A stretch of DNA of 33,143 bases from an uncultured Bacillota bacterium (GCA_949298975.1 CASFYR010000030.1:1-33143), one strand, 5' to 3'. Shown: positions 24,601 to 32,783, numbered from the stretch's first letter. A program made the numbers and translations. Notes: a model not told the origin generated them from the sequence alone.

Positions 24601-24727
24601 GCACTTTGTAATCGGTCAACGCTACCCGGCAATAGCCCATTTCTTTTAGTTTAATGCAAGCTTCTTCAATCTTTATCGTACTGCGTAAAAGCGAAAACGA
24701 GCTGCGCAGATAAAGCAATGTTTTCAT
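21695..24727 (-). CDS. dnaE: DNA polymerase III alpha subunit DnaE
   Basis: A 1010-residue C-family replicative polymerase, shorter than the roughly 1100-1160 residues of most DnaE. The N-terminal PHP domain (1-190) has lost its metal-binding histidines: where active enzymes have HLHVHSEYSLL, this one reads LYLRSSFSLL. The polymerase core is intact, with PGRGSAAGS (331-339), the catalytic pair Asp372 and Asp374 in PDIDIDF, and the third Asp523 in KMDFLGLKNL. Helix-hairpin-helix and OB-fold regions follow (OB about 935-1000). In Bacillota DnaE normally works beside PolC, which is not in this window. The ATG lies 6 bases after a -10 box, so the message is probably leaderless. Confidence 0.96.
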   Translation of the reverse strand: MKTLLYLRSSFSLLRSTIKIEEACIKLKEMGYCRVALTDYKVLSGSICFYNAAKNAGLIPLFGLEIPVDLNGKIVEAVLYARNDEGFRNLMHLSTFLNTKEATIKAAELKNYLKDNLLSIFSDNDIFKDDIPNALALLDANFDKYVIGMSDGSSAGGRKLNAEIKPLLTERKIMSIVTDRAYYLDQSDEKAYAVLKAIGDKKQLDDKDFVYERGHYVKTMDELTRIYEHDDLLMSEHLADNLKIDLILHKTSLPDYYHQTAGDIKNPQAALTALAIKGLKRRLNRETLPDQYQRRLKMELDVIIGMHFANYFLIVYDLVNNARRMGIMVGPGRGSAAGSLVAYALHITEIDPLRYNLYFERFLNPERISMPDIDIDFPDRDRDKMIDYVKEKYGKDHVAHIVTYGTLGAKQVLRDVARVLNYPSIDALAKMVPNDLKITLKRAYNESENFQKKIERDELSRELFKIALKLEGLPRHYSTHAAGIVLSKEALSDIVPLVRVEQDIDSTGFTMEYLESIGLIKMDFLGLKNLSIIADVIKAISQTTPFDLQKIPLDDHKTFKLIKNVDTLGIFQLESAGMQNLIRKLQPATFSDIAVTIALFRPGPMENIPLFLKNRRNPDNIHYLHSDLIPILKDTSGIIIYQEQIMTIARKMASFSYGKADIMRRAMSKKKYDELSGLETEFIAGCLKNGYSEKLAKDVYALIMKFANYGFNKSHSIAYALIAYQQAYLKANYPMFFYTALLNGAINSQTMSASYLNECQRVKQQVAGPDINLSENRYIVKGTAIVMPLCIIKNIGTSTADKIITERRQNGPFHDFSECVFRLKNCDSRITETILASLIDAGAFDCFKLNRKTMNVNLHKMWETKEMLGALSLLGDDFSFQLTNCKEDVKERIKKEKEVLGFVFSTGSIIRVKEQFGYDTKSLYEIGRSYGLVKGFGIIKSIKEYTTKTGEKMCFLKVFDDSGEMDLSIKPSLYHRMRDDLVAAKQKYLYFEGQMYKEYSCRADILEIKE

Positions 24728-24733
24728 ATTTTT

Positions 24734-24739
24734 ATTATA
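24734..24739 (-). promoter_or_regulatory. -10 box of dnaE, predicting a leaderless mRNA
   Basis: On the minus strand TATAAT is followed by six A/T bases and the dnaE ATG. A 4 of 6 match to the -35 (TTTAGA) lies 17 bases upstream. No Shine-Dalgarno sequence is present. Confidence 0.6.
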
Positions 24740-24769
24740 CGCTATTATCTAGAATTTCTAAAAAGCATG

Positions 24770-24778
24770 TGTTAAAAT
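24770..24778 (+). promoter_or_regulatory. Extended -10 of the degV gene
   Basis: TGTTAAAAT is an extended -10 (TGn plus TAAAAT). It is followed by a short conventional leader with GAGGTGG. It is divergent from the dnaE promoter 31 bases away. Confidence 0.45.
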
Positions 24779-24798
24779 TTATGAAAGAGGTGGTTTCC

Positions 24799-25653
24799 AT
24801 GAAAATAGCATACGTAACAGACAGCGGTTGCGGATCATCAATCGATGAAATGGCTAAAGATCATATCTTTTCTTTGCCCTTGCAGATCGCTATTGATAAT
24901 GAAAATTATTTCGATATCGAACAGGTATCCGTTGGCGATGTGATCAAAGCCTTAAAGGAGGATCGCAACCTTGCATCTTCCCTTCCGTCGTTAGGTCTTA
25001 TCGATGATCTGTTTGATAAACTTAAAAATGAGGGCTTCGAAAGAGTTATCGCTGTTCCGATCTGCAGCGGCTTAAGCGGCACGATGAACGCTTTATATAT
25101 GAGCGCCGACCAGCACGGTCTGCCAATTACATGTATTGATACCCATGTCACCGCACTGGTTCAGCGTTATTTGATCCAATATCTTAAAAAAGCGATCAGT
25201 GAGGATGGCATCGACGAAAAAGAGGCGTTTGCCAAAGCTGAACGGGTAATTGACAGCGCCGATACGCTTTTAGTTCCCGCCGGTTTGAAACATCTCACTA
25301 AAAGCGGCCGTTTAACGACCACCGCGGCCCGGATCGGCGATTTCTTCGGCATTAAACCGATATTAAAGATCAATAAAGAAACCCAGGGCAAGATTGATGT
25401 GATCGACAAGGTCAGAACATTTAAAAGAGCGACAGAAAAAGCGCTTGATATCATGGCCAGCGAAATCAAAAACAACAACTATGTCATCTATATTGCCCAT
25501 GTTGACGCTTACGGTGAAGCGGAAATATTCAAGGATAAAGTTATGAAACGGCTGGGTGAAAATGAAATTCATATCATTCCGTTATGCAGTCCGGTTGCAT
25601 TACATACCGGTCTGGGCTGTTTAGCGATCCAGTACTTTGAAAAAATCAGCTAA
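24799..25653 (+). CDS. DegV family fatty-acid-binding protein (FakB-like)
   Basis: A 284-residue DegV protein. It opens with MKIAYVTDSGCGSS, the lipid head-group binding serine region of the family. SGLSGTMNALYMSAD and the GLKHLTKSGRLTTTAARIGDFFGIKPIL block are also typical. In Bacillota such proteins (FakB) carry a fatty acid to the kinase FakA for activation as acyl-phosphate; fakA is not in this window. The ATG at 24799 follows GAGGTGG. Longer in-frame readings run into the divergent dnaE promoter and are rejected. A strong terminator follows. Confidence 0.92.
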   Translation: MKIAYVTDSGCGSSIDEMAKDHIFSLPLQIAIDNENYFDIEQVSVGDVIKALKEDRNLASSLPSLGLIDDLFDKLKNEGFERVIAVPICSGLSGTMNALYMSADQHGLPITCIDTHVTALVQRYLIQYLKKAISEDGIDEKEAFAKAERVIDSADTLLVPAGLKHLTKSGRLTTTAARIGDFFGIKPILKINKETQGKIDVIDKVRTFKRATEKALDIMASEIKNNNYVIYIAHVDAYGEAEIFKDKVMKRLGENEIHIIPLCSPVALHTGLGCLAIQYFEKIS

Positions 25654-25679
25654 ACCATCTGTTTTACGGATGGTTTTTT
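25652..25679 (+). terminator. Terminator of degV
   Basis: The stem AAACCATC with GATGGTTT, extended by GT/AC pairs near the loop, is followed by a T-run. It begins inside the stop codon. Confidence 0.75.
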
Positions 25680-25738
25680 AATTATTTCTTAAAGTATCAT
25701 CAGAGGTCATTTCTGCGCTTTTTTAATCGTTGTGGTTA

Positions 25739-25747
25739 TGATAGAAT
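25739..25747 (+). promoter_or_regulatory. Extended -10 of the PBP gene, overlapping the first in-frame ATG
   Basis: TGATAGAAT is an extended -10 whose last two bases belong to an in-frame ATG at 25746. That ATG therefore cannot lie on the transcript. The next ATG, at 25755, is 7 bases after the box, so a leaderless message is predicted. Confidence 0.55.
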
Positions 25748-25754
25748 GAGTAAT

Positions 25755-28577
25755 ATGGAAGAAGTGAAAAGAATGACCAAAAATAGACATCGCCGTTTTC
25801 AAAAACATTGCGGTCCTCTGAAACCCAAAACCGACCGCAATACAAAACGTCTGCATAAAATACTTATCAAAGTTCAAAAAAGACCGCAGATAAACATAAC
25901 TGAGGCAAGCGCTGACGCTGTTAAAGAGCCAAAGGCAGCCATAATCAAAGAACGGGTCAGCAAATGGCGGCAAAAAAGAAAAAGCAACAGCCAAAATAAA
26001 AAGGATAAAGAACAGCCAAGCGCTGTCATTTCCGGCCGTCAAAGACCGAAAGCCAAAAAAATAACTTTTGTGCTGGCCATCTTTGTCTGGTTTATCATAT
26101 TTTGCGGGATTATTACACTTATCGGCGGTTTGTATCTGGCTAATAAAATGCTGGAAGACAAACCGGAATTCAATGCCGCTGATTTAGTCGCTCCGGATTC
26201 AACGCTGGTCTATGATGCCAACGGCAATGTCATCCAGGAATTAGGTGAATACAAAAGGGAAAACATCGATTACGATCAGCTGCCCAATATTCTCGTCGAT
26301 GCATTTTTATCGATCGAAGACTCCCGATATTTCGAACATTTCGGTTTTGATATCCCCCGTTTCACCAAGGCGGCCATCGAAAATTTAAAATCAGGAAATT
26401 TCGATCAGGGCGGCAGCACCTTTACCATGCAGTTGATCAAGAATACCTATTTCCAGATCGACGCCGGCGACAATTCAACGATTGCGGAAAAAAAGATTTC
26501 CCGCAAATTACAGGAGATCTTTCTAGCCATCGAAGCCGATCATGAATTGAACAAAAAAGAGATCTTCGCTCTTTATGTCAATCGCATTAATTTCGGCAAT
26601 AATATCCGGGGGATCGAAAAAGCGGCCGAGTATTATTTCGGCAAAAGCGCCAAAGATCTCAATCTGTCTGAAGCGGCATTTTTAGCGGGAATTATCAACT
26701 CCCCTAATCTTTGTAACCCATATAATGATCTGATCAAAGACAATCCAAACAGCAGTTACACCAGCCCCGATATCAATTATCTTGCGGAAGGTGAAGCAAG
26801 ACGCAATGAAGTAATCAATATGATGGTCTATCATGGTTATATCACCCAAGAAGAGGCCGATCTGGCCAAATCGATAAAACTGGCCGATCAATTGGCCGGC
26901 GAAAAGAGCATCACCAACCAAAACAGCAAGTATTATCAGGACTATATTGATGCCGTAATTGACGAAGTCATCGAAAAAACCGGTAAAGATCCATATTATA
27001 CTTCGATGAAGATTTACACGAACATGGATCCATATATGCAGAAACTGGTATACGACATCCAAAACGAAAATACCAATATCAAATTCAATCAGCCGCTGAT
27101 GCAAAGCGCGATTGTTTCGATGAATAATCAAAACGGTGCAATTGTTGCTTTGGGAGGCGGGAAGGACGATGGCGAAAGCGGATCGCGCAAATGGAACAGA
27201 GCCACGATGTCCAAGATCCAACCGGGCTCTTCGATCAAACCGGTGATCGATTATGTGTTGGCTTTTGATCAGCTCGGATGGGCGACTACCCATACTCTGG
27301 TCGATCAACCGATCTTCCTTTACGGATCGGATAACTTATTGATTTCCAACTATCATGGCCGCTATAAAGGCGACGTCTTGCTGGAAGAGGCATTGGGCGA
27401 CTCGCTCAACACCACTGCCATCGAAACGCTGGAAGCCGTGGTAGATGCCAAAGGAGAGCAATTTGTCGTTGATTACCTCAACTCCATCGGCATTGACACC
27501 ACCGTGGAAGATTTTGATCTTCAATACGCCATCGGTGGCAATAAGTTATTGGTTACTCCGGTTGAATTAGCTGGCGCTCACGCCATGCTTATCAACTATG
27601 GCAAATACATTGAACCACATACCATCAATAAGATCGTTTTTGCCGACGGCAGTGAATACATTGCCGATACCGAAGGTAAACAGGTCATCAAACCGGGAGC
27701 GGCGTGGATGATGACCCGCTTGCTTTACACCAATGTTTACGGCAGCGTCTACAATTCGATGTATGTATTAAAAACCGGTTATCCGGTCTTTGGCAAAACC
27801 GGCACCACAGACTGGGGCACTTCCGGCCTGTCATACGGCATTCCAAGAGGAGCAAAACGAGATAACTGGTTGGTTTCGTCTACTTCCAATTATACCAACG
27901 TCGTTTGGGTCGGTTTTGATAAACTGGAAAAGGGTTCGTATATGTATAACGATACCAATATCAAAGGCCGGATCAGCCGGATGCTCCTTGATGAAGAAAA
28001 AGAGCATTTCAATTATCAGCCAACCGATCTGGCTAAAACCGATGATGTAAGATCGATCACGCATATTAAGGGAGTTTATCCTTATGTTGAACCGAAGGCC
28101 GGCACCAGAGTCACTGGTTATATTTTAAAAGAATTCTATCAATTATATCCGGTCAGCAGTATCAAATACGAACACAAAAAGAAAGAACTGACAGGGGCAA
28201 GCGTCTCTATCAACAACAATATCGTCAATATTGAATGGATCTTGACCGGCGAAGAAAAAGACGGGGAAAAAGATATTTCCGCAATCAGCAACACCGGAAG
28301 AGTCATCAAGGCGACCGGCCGGTCGTTCTTCCCGACAACGATTTGGGATGATCCTAAGGCAACCTATTACGCTGAAATCTACGTCAACGGCAAACTGGAG
28401 CAATCGCTTTCAACCGCCGCTTTGACCGCTTCGGTCGATTTGTCCTATCTGGCGCCGATCAATATCCCCGGACTTGGTGATCTGATTCCTTCTTTGGGCA
28501 ACGTCCAGGGAAACATTCGCGTGTGTGCCTGGTATAGCGAAAACACCAAGAACAAATACTGTTACGATATTCAGTAA
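25755..28577 (+). CDS. Class A penicillin-binding protein (transglycosylase/transpeptidase)
   Basis: A 940-residue cell-wall synthase. A long, strongly basic cytoplasmic tail (1-102) precedes one membrane helix (about 103-127). The GT51 transglycosylase domain has EDSRYFEHFG (188-197, catalytic Glu188) and QGGSTFTMQ (218-226). The transpeptidase domain has Ser492 and Lys495 in PGSSIKP, SLN (550-552) and KTG (681-683). A C-terminal domain of about 150 residues looks like a beta-sandwich. All catalytic motifs are intact. Start: the ATG at 25746 overlaps the -10 box, so 25755 is preferred; an ATG at 25773 is a further possibility. Confidence 0.95.
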   Translation: MEEVKRMTKNRHRRFQKHCGPLKPKTDRNTKRLHKILIKVQKRPQINITEASADAVKEPKAAIIKERVSKWRQKRKSNSQNKKDKEQPSAVISGRQRPKAKKITFVLAIFVWFIIFCGIITLIGGLYLANKMLEDKPEFNAADLVAPDSTLVYDANGNVIQELGEYKRENIDYDQLPNILVDAFLSIEDSRYFEHFGFDIPRFTKAAIENLKSGNFDQGGSTFTMQLIKNTYFQIDAGDNSTIAEKKISRKLQEIFLAIEADHELNKKEIFALYVNRINFGNNIRGIEKAAEYYFGKSAKDLNLSEAAFLAGIINSPNLCNPYNDLIKDNPNSSYTSPDINYLAEGEARRNEVINMMVYHGYITQEEADLAKSIKLADQLAGEKSITNQNSKYYQDYIDAVIDEVIEKTGKDPYYTSMKIYTNMDPYMQKLVYDIQNENTNIKFNQPLMQSAIVSMNNQNGAIVALGGGKDDGESGSRKWNRATMSKIQPGSSIKPVIDYVLAFDQLGWATTHTLVDQPIFLYGSDNLLISNYHGRYKGDVLLEEALGDSLNTTAIETLEAVVDAKGEQFVVDYLNSIGIDTTVEDFDLQYAIGGNKLLVTPVELAGAHAMLINYGKYIEPHTINKIVFADGSEYIADTEGKQVIKPGAAWMMTRLLYTNVYGSVYNSMYVLKTGYPVFGKTGTTDWGTSGLSYGIPRGAKRDNWLVSSTSNYTNVVWVGFDKLEKGSYMYNDTNIKGRISRMLLDEEKEHFNYQPTDLAKTDDVRSITHIKGVYPYVEPKAGTRVTGYILKEFYQLYPVSSIKYEHKKKELTGASVSINNNIVNIEWILTGEEKDGEKDISAISNTGRVIKATGRSFFPTTIWDDPKATYYAEIYVNGKLEQSLSTAALTASVDLSYLAPINIPGLGDLIPSLGNVQGNIRVCAWYSENTKNKYCYDIQ

Positions 28578-28582
28578 ACAAC

Positions 28583-28623
28583 AAAACCCTGAATGATTCT
28601 CTGATTTCATTCAGGGTTTTATT
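28583..28623 (+). terminator. Terminator of the PBP gene
   Basis: A perfect 14-base stem (28583-28596 with 28607-28620) has a 10-base loop and ends in TTTTATT. Confidence 0.8.
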
Positions 28624-28649
28624 AAAAAATAGCCTCGAAAGGCTATTTT
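28621..28649 (-). terminator. Terminator of the cmk-der-gpsA operon
   Basis: A perfect ten-base stem (AAAATAGCCT arm) closes a 4-base loop. Read on the minus strand it runs into a T-run. It lies 2 bases past the gpsA stop. Confidence 0.8.
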
Positions 28650-28651
28650 GA

Positions 28652-29644
28652 TCAATATTCGTGTTTCAAAGGCCGATTCATCAATTCCCGGATCGCTGTT
28701 TTCGGGTCTTTGTTTTCAAAGAGAACCTTATATACTTCTTCCGTAATCGGCATGCTGATATGTCTCTCCTGCGCCAGTTCATGAACCACTTTCGCAGCGC
28801 TGATTCCTTCGGTAGTTTTGGTATTCTCAGCTAAAAACTTAGCCGCCCCGCCTTCTTTGCCGATCATAAAGCCGGCCATGAAATTGCGGGAATGATGCGA
28901 GGAAGCGGTGACCACCAAATCGCCGACGCCGTTTAAGCCAAAGAAGGTGTCCATCTTGCCGCCGAAAACCAAACCAAAACGCAACATTTCATGCAAACCC
29001 CGGGTAATCAAAGCAGCACGGGCATTATCGCCTTCACCAATTCCCTCAAGTGTGCCTGAGGCAATCGCCATGATATTCTTTAATGCTGCGGCGATCTCAG
29101 CTCCTACGACATCGGTATTGGTATAAACCCGAAAGTAATCATTTGCAAATAGTTTTTGAACCATTTTAGCCTCTTCCAGATCTTCGCTGACAGAATTGAT
29201 GACGGTTAGTTTTCGTTCGATAACTTCTTCGGCGTGCGATGGGCCAATTAACGAAATCAAACCGGCCAAATGACCGCTCATCTCTCTTTCAATAACTAAA
29301 GACAATCTTTCTTTAGTAACCGGATGAAAACCTTTGGCGACATTAATGATATAGACCTTATGATCGATCAAAGTTTTGATCTGAGCCAAAACTGAAGCCA
29401 GGGCCAATGAAGGAACGCCTAAAAGAATAACGTCCGCATCACTGATATCATTGATATCAGTAGTTCCCTTCAAATCTTCATTAATCTTTATCGTCCCGAA
29501 ATATCTGCTGTTTTGATGATTTTCATTAATATCGGTTATTTCTTCCTGACTAATCCCATAAATCAAAACATCCTGCTGATTATCGGCCAATACCTGAGCT
29601 AAAGCCGTAGCCCAGCTGCCGCTGCCAATGATTCTTACTTTCAT
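28652..29644 (-). CDS. gpsA: Glycerol-3-phosphate dehydrogenase [NAD(P)+]
   Basis: A 330-residue cytoplasmic enzyme that reduces dihydroxyacetone phosphate to sn-glycerol-3-phosphate for phospholipid synthesis. The nucleotide-binding start is RIIGSGSWATALAQVLADN. Conserved blocks include INVAKGFHP, SLIGPSHAEEV, EIAAALKNIMAIASG (the catalytic Lys region) and LNGVGDLVVTASSHHSRN. Its ATG overlaps the der stop as TAATG, with GAGGGAAG as ribosome site. The der-gpsA pairing is common in Bacillota. Confidence 0.96.
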   Translation of the reverse strand: MKVRIIGSGSWATALAQVLADNQQDVLIYGISQEEITDINENHQNSRYFGTIKINEDLKGTTDINDISDADVILLGVPSLALASVLAQIKTLIDHKVYIINVAKGFHPVTKERLSLVIEREMSGHLAGLISLIGPSHAEEVIERKLTVINSVSEDLEEAKMVQKLFANDYFRVYTNTDVVGAEIAAALKNIMAIASGTLEGIGEGDNARAALITRGLHEMLRFGLVFGGKMDTFFGLNGVGDLVVTASSHHSRNFMAGFMIGKEGGAAKFLAENTKTTEGISAAKVVHELAQERHISMPITEEVYKVLFENKDPKTAIRELMNRPLKHEY

Positions 29645-30954
29645 TAATCTTCCCTCTTTCTGGCAATGATTCTGATCGGTACGCCTTCAAAACCAAAAGC
29701 CTCTCTTAATTTATTTTCAATATAACGCTGATATGAGAAATGCATCAGTTCCGGATCATTAACGAATAAGACAATTACACAAGGTGACGACTGCACTTGC
29801 GAAGCATAATAGATCTTAAGCCGTTTACCGTTATGAGTCTTCGGTGGATTGGATAATTGAGCATCCATAATTACTTCGTTTAATACATTGGTCCTGATCC
29901 GTAAATTGACATTTTGATAAACCATATCGATAAGCGGCAGCAAAGTATTGATCCGCTGCTTTTTTAAAGCGCTGGTAAAAGCGATCGGTGCATAGTCGAG
30001 ATAAGAAAACTCTTCACGGATTTGACGTTCGGTCGCTGCCATTGTTTTATCATCCTTATTCACCGCATCCCATTTATTATAAACGATAATAACTCCCTTT
30101 AATGCTTCATGAGCCAGACCGGCCACATGCTTATCCTGTTCGATGATACCTTTTTCACCATCAATGACCACCAGAATAACATCTGCCCTGTCAATGGCGT
30201 TACGGGAGCGCAAAACCGAATATTTTTCCACATTCTCATAAATCTTGCCCCGTTTGCGGATACCAGCCGTGTCAATGACGACATAAGTCTTGTCATTAGC
30301 GGTAAAAACCGTATCAATGGCGTCTCTGGTTGTCCCTTCGATATCAGATACGATCACTCGTTCTTCCTGCAAAAAGGCATTGGTCAGACTGGATTTACCG
30401 ACATTAGGCCGACCGATAATTGCAAATTTGATCATCCCTTCATAAGCGTCTTTGGGTTTATCAGGCATATTGGCCGTACACTCATCCAAAAGATCGCCGA
30501 CACCAATTCCATGCGAACCACTGACAGGAATCACATCTTTGAATCCCAGACCATAAAAATCATAAATGTTGTTAATTAACGAATTGTCATCGATTTTATT
30601 AACTGCCACTATCACCGGTTTCTTCGCTTTCCGCAACAGTTTAGCGATGTATTCGTCTTCGCTTGTCAACCCTTGTCTTCCGTCAGTAATAAAAATGATG
30701 ACATCAGCCTCGTCGACCGCAATTTCTACCTGAGCATTGATTTCCTTTTGAAACGGCTCATCAGCAAAAGTAATGCCACCGGTATCGATCAGCCGGAATG
30801 TTTTGGACAGCCATTGGCAATCGCCATATATCCGGTCCCGGGTAACGCCGGGTGTATCTTCCACGATCGAAAGCCGTTCTTCCAGCATCCGGTTGAACAA
30901 GGTCGATTTACCGACGTTCGGCCGGCCGACAATAGCGATTATTCCATCGATCAT
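29644..30954 (-). CDS. der: Ribosome-assembly GTPase Der (EngA)
   Basis: A 436-residue protein with two tandem GTPase domains used in 50S subunit maturation. The first P-loop is GRPNVGKS (10-17), with DTGGI and NKID. The second P-loop, at about residue 180, is again GRPNVGKSS, followed by DTAGI and NKWD. A KH-like domain closes the protein ([17 protein letters not shown] to [11 protein letters not shown]). The Shine-Dalgarno site AAAGGAGGT is strong. It starts 12 bases after cmk. Confidence 0.97.
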   Translation of the reverse strand: MIDGIIAIVGRPNVGKSTLFNRMLEERLSIVEDTPGVTRDRIYGDCQWLSKTFRLIDTGGITFADEPFQKEINAQVEIAVDEADVIIFITDGRQGLTSEDEYIAKLLRKAKKPVIVAVNKIDDNSLINNIYDFYGLGFKDVIPVSGSHGIGVGDLLDECTANMPDKPKDAYEGMIKFAIIGRPNVGKSSLTNAFLQEERVIVSDIEGTTRDAIDTVFTANDKTYVVIDTAGIRKRGKIYENVEKYSVLRSRNAIDRADVILVVIDGEKGIIEQDKHVAGLAHEALKGVIIVYNKWDAVNKDDKTMAATERQIREEFSYLDYAPIAFTSALKKQRINTLLPLIDMVYQNVNLRIRTNVLNEVIMDAQLSNPPKTHNGKRLKIYYASQVQSSPCVIVLFVNDPELMHFSYQRYIENKLREAFGFEGVPIRIIARKRED

Positions 30955-30966
30955 GTTTACCTCCTT

Positions 30967-31623
30967 TTAGATCTTAGTCTTGACAATAGCCAAAATCTTT
31001 TCAACTACTTCTTCTTTATCTAATTTAGAACTGTCGATCTCGATCGCGTCGGCTGCTTTGCATAACGGCGATACCGACCGATGTGTATCCTGATAGTCAC
31101 GCTCCTTGATTTCAGCTAAAATCTGTTCATAATCAGCCGGAATGTTATTCGCCTTATTTTGAATAACCCTTCTTAAAGCACGGTCGGCCGGATCGGCCGT
31201 TAAAAAGATTTTAACTTCTGCATCCTTCAAGACCACCGTGCCAATATCCCGACCATCTAGAATATAGCCTTTAGAACGAGCTATTTCCCGTTGAAGAGCA
31301 ACCAATGCTTCTCTGACCTTCGGGTTTTTGGAAACGTCCGAGGCCGCCATCGACATTTCGTTGGATCTGATTTTTTCGCTGATGTCTTCGCCGTTTAAAA
31401 CAATCCTTCCATCCTGGTTAAAAGACAGCGAATTATTCATAATTAAACTGACGATTTTATCTTCATCGTCAGTTTTAACATTATTCACTTTTGTCAGATA
31501 GGCCACCGCTCTATACATTGCTCCGGTATCTAAATGAACATAGCCTAATTTTTGGGCTAAAATATCGGAAACACTGCTCTTTCCGGCCGCGCTTGGCCCA
31601 TCAATCGCAATATTAATACTCAT
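30967..31623 (-). CDS. cmk: Cytidylate kinase
   Basis: A 218-residue nucleotide kinase that phosphorylates CMP and dCMP. The P-loop is IDGPSAAGKSS (7-17), then HLDTGAMYRAVAYL, the nucleotide-binding DGRDIGTVV and the LID-type RDYQDTHRSVSPL. All regions are complete. Its ATG overlaps the stop of the preceding acidic protein as TAATG, and the ribosome site is weak (AGGG), so translation is probably coupled. Confidence 0.96.
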   Translation of the reverse strand: MSINIAIDGPSAAGKSSVSDILAQKLGYVHLDTGAMYRAVAYLTKVNNVKTDDEDKIVSLIMNNSLSFNQDGRIVLNGEDISEKIRSNEMSMAASDVSKNPKVREALVALQREIARSKGYILDGRDIGTVVLKDAEVKIFLTADPADRALRRVIQNKANNIPADYEQILAEIKERDYQDTHRSVSPLCKAADAIEIDSSKLDKEEVVEKILAIVKTKI

Positions 31624-32783
31624 TAAATAATACCCTGGGCTACAAGGATCAAATAACCAACAAACGCTAAGATCAAAACCAGGATAACAATCAAAGCGAT
31701 CAGGATGATATTTAGTATCCGGTTTGGACCCGGTTCGACATCTAAATCATCATCATCTTCCTCTTTCTCATAACTGCGGGTTACTTCCAAAGGTACTGTT
31801 TCATTGAGCAAGGTTGACTGCTTGGTGGATTGCAAACTATCATCAGACGGGAGTTCCTCCACAGTTTTAGCGACTTCTGCGACCGAAGAGGCTACGACGG
31901 TATTGCCTAAATTGGCTGTATCATCAGTCTTTTCAGGTTCTAAATAGGAACGTAAAAGATCCGCCACTTCCTCCGGCAGCTCTTCTGCCTGAGTCGCAAC
32001 ATCGGTTTCAGAAGCGCCGCTGCTTTCAGCTGCTTCCGCAATATCTTCAGTTGCTTCGGCCTCATCTTTTATATCAGCGACCGTATCCAGTTCGGATAGA
32101 ATCTTTTTGATTTCCATGGTAACGGTATTGCTGATATCGTCGTCTTCGCCGTCCTCATTCGCCTTGACATTGCGTAACTCATTTGCAATTACCAAAGGAA
32201 CTTCTTCAGCAGTCAGAAGACCCTTTGACTTGTTATATTCATTCACTTCGCTCAGACATTCTTCCAGATAATTATCATCAATATCTTCTGCCTCGATTAC
32301 TTCGGCTTCTTCCGCTTCAGCTGACTTTGTTTGCGGGACTTCTTCCGCCGCTTCCACTGCTATGCTTTCAACATCCTGCGGTTCAACTTCTTCCGTTTCC
32401 ACAACTGTCTCTTCAATTGTTTCCAACTCACCGTCTTCAGAAGACTCTGGCTCGTCAATCTCCGTTTCATCAAAATCAAAAGGAACATAAACATCTTCGT
32501 CATTTCCTGTCTCATCTGCCGCAACTGCAACATCATCAGCGGCTACCGGTTCTTGAACTGTTGCCGGTTCAGCTTGCGCTTCTTCTTCCAGTATCTTGGA
32601 AAGATCATTCAAAGAAACGATGCTGTCCGCTTCCTCTTGGACAATTTCCGGCTTTTCAATATTGAGACTATCCATTCGATCTTCGTATTTTTCTAATTCT
32701 TTACTTTTGATCTCGGCCTCCGGACCGTGTTCTAACTGATTTCTTAATTCTGCATATTTTTGGGTTCTTGTAATTCTTGCCAT
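31623..32783 (-). CDS. Acidic tail-anchored membrane protein of unknown function
   Basis: A 386-residue protein of no family I recognise. The first 25 residues, MARITRTQKYAELRNQLEHG onward, are basic and helical, unlike the rest. Residues about 45-340 are dominated by E, D, A and V, with almost no predicted fold. The last 35 residues (about 352-386) form one hydrophobic helix followed by only a few residues, so the bulk is cytoplasmic and tail-anchored. The ATG at 32783 follows GGTGGAGG. It is the first gene of the cmk-der-gpsA operon and overlaps cmk by one base. Such a layout suggests a membrane-tethered scaffold, but that is inference. Confidence 0.8.
   Translation of the reverse strand: MARITRTQKYAELRNQLEHGPEAEIKSKELEKYEDRMDSLNIEKPEIVQEEADSIVSLNDLSKILEEEAQAEPATVQEPVAADDVAVAADETGNDEDVYVPFDFDETEIDEPESSEDGELETIEETVVETEEVEPQDVESIAVEAAEEVPQTKSAEAEEAEVIEAEDIDDNYLEECLSEVNEYNKSKGLLTAEEVPLVIANELRNVKANEDGEDDDISNTVTMEIKKILSELDTVADIKDEAEATEDIAEAAESSGASETDVATQAEELPEEVADLLRSYLEPEKTDDTANLGNTVVASSVAEVAKTVEELPSDDSLQSTKQSTLLNETVPLEVTRSYEKEEDDDDLDVEPGPNRILNIILIALIVILVLILAFVGYLILVAQGII

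Noticed and set aside
26682-27308. 208-codon minus-strand frame within the PBP gene
   Set aside because: It lies wholly inside a gene with all catalytic motifs intact and its product has no recognisable domain; it is an antisense shadow.
32183-32696. Plus-strand open frames opposite the acidic protein
   Set aside because: They are by-products of the biased codon composition on the other strand; they lack ribosome sites and have low-complexity L/P/Q/H or F/R/N-rich products.
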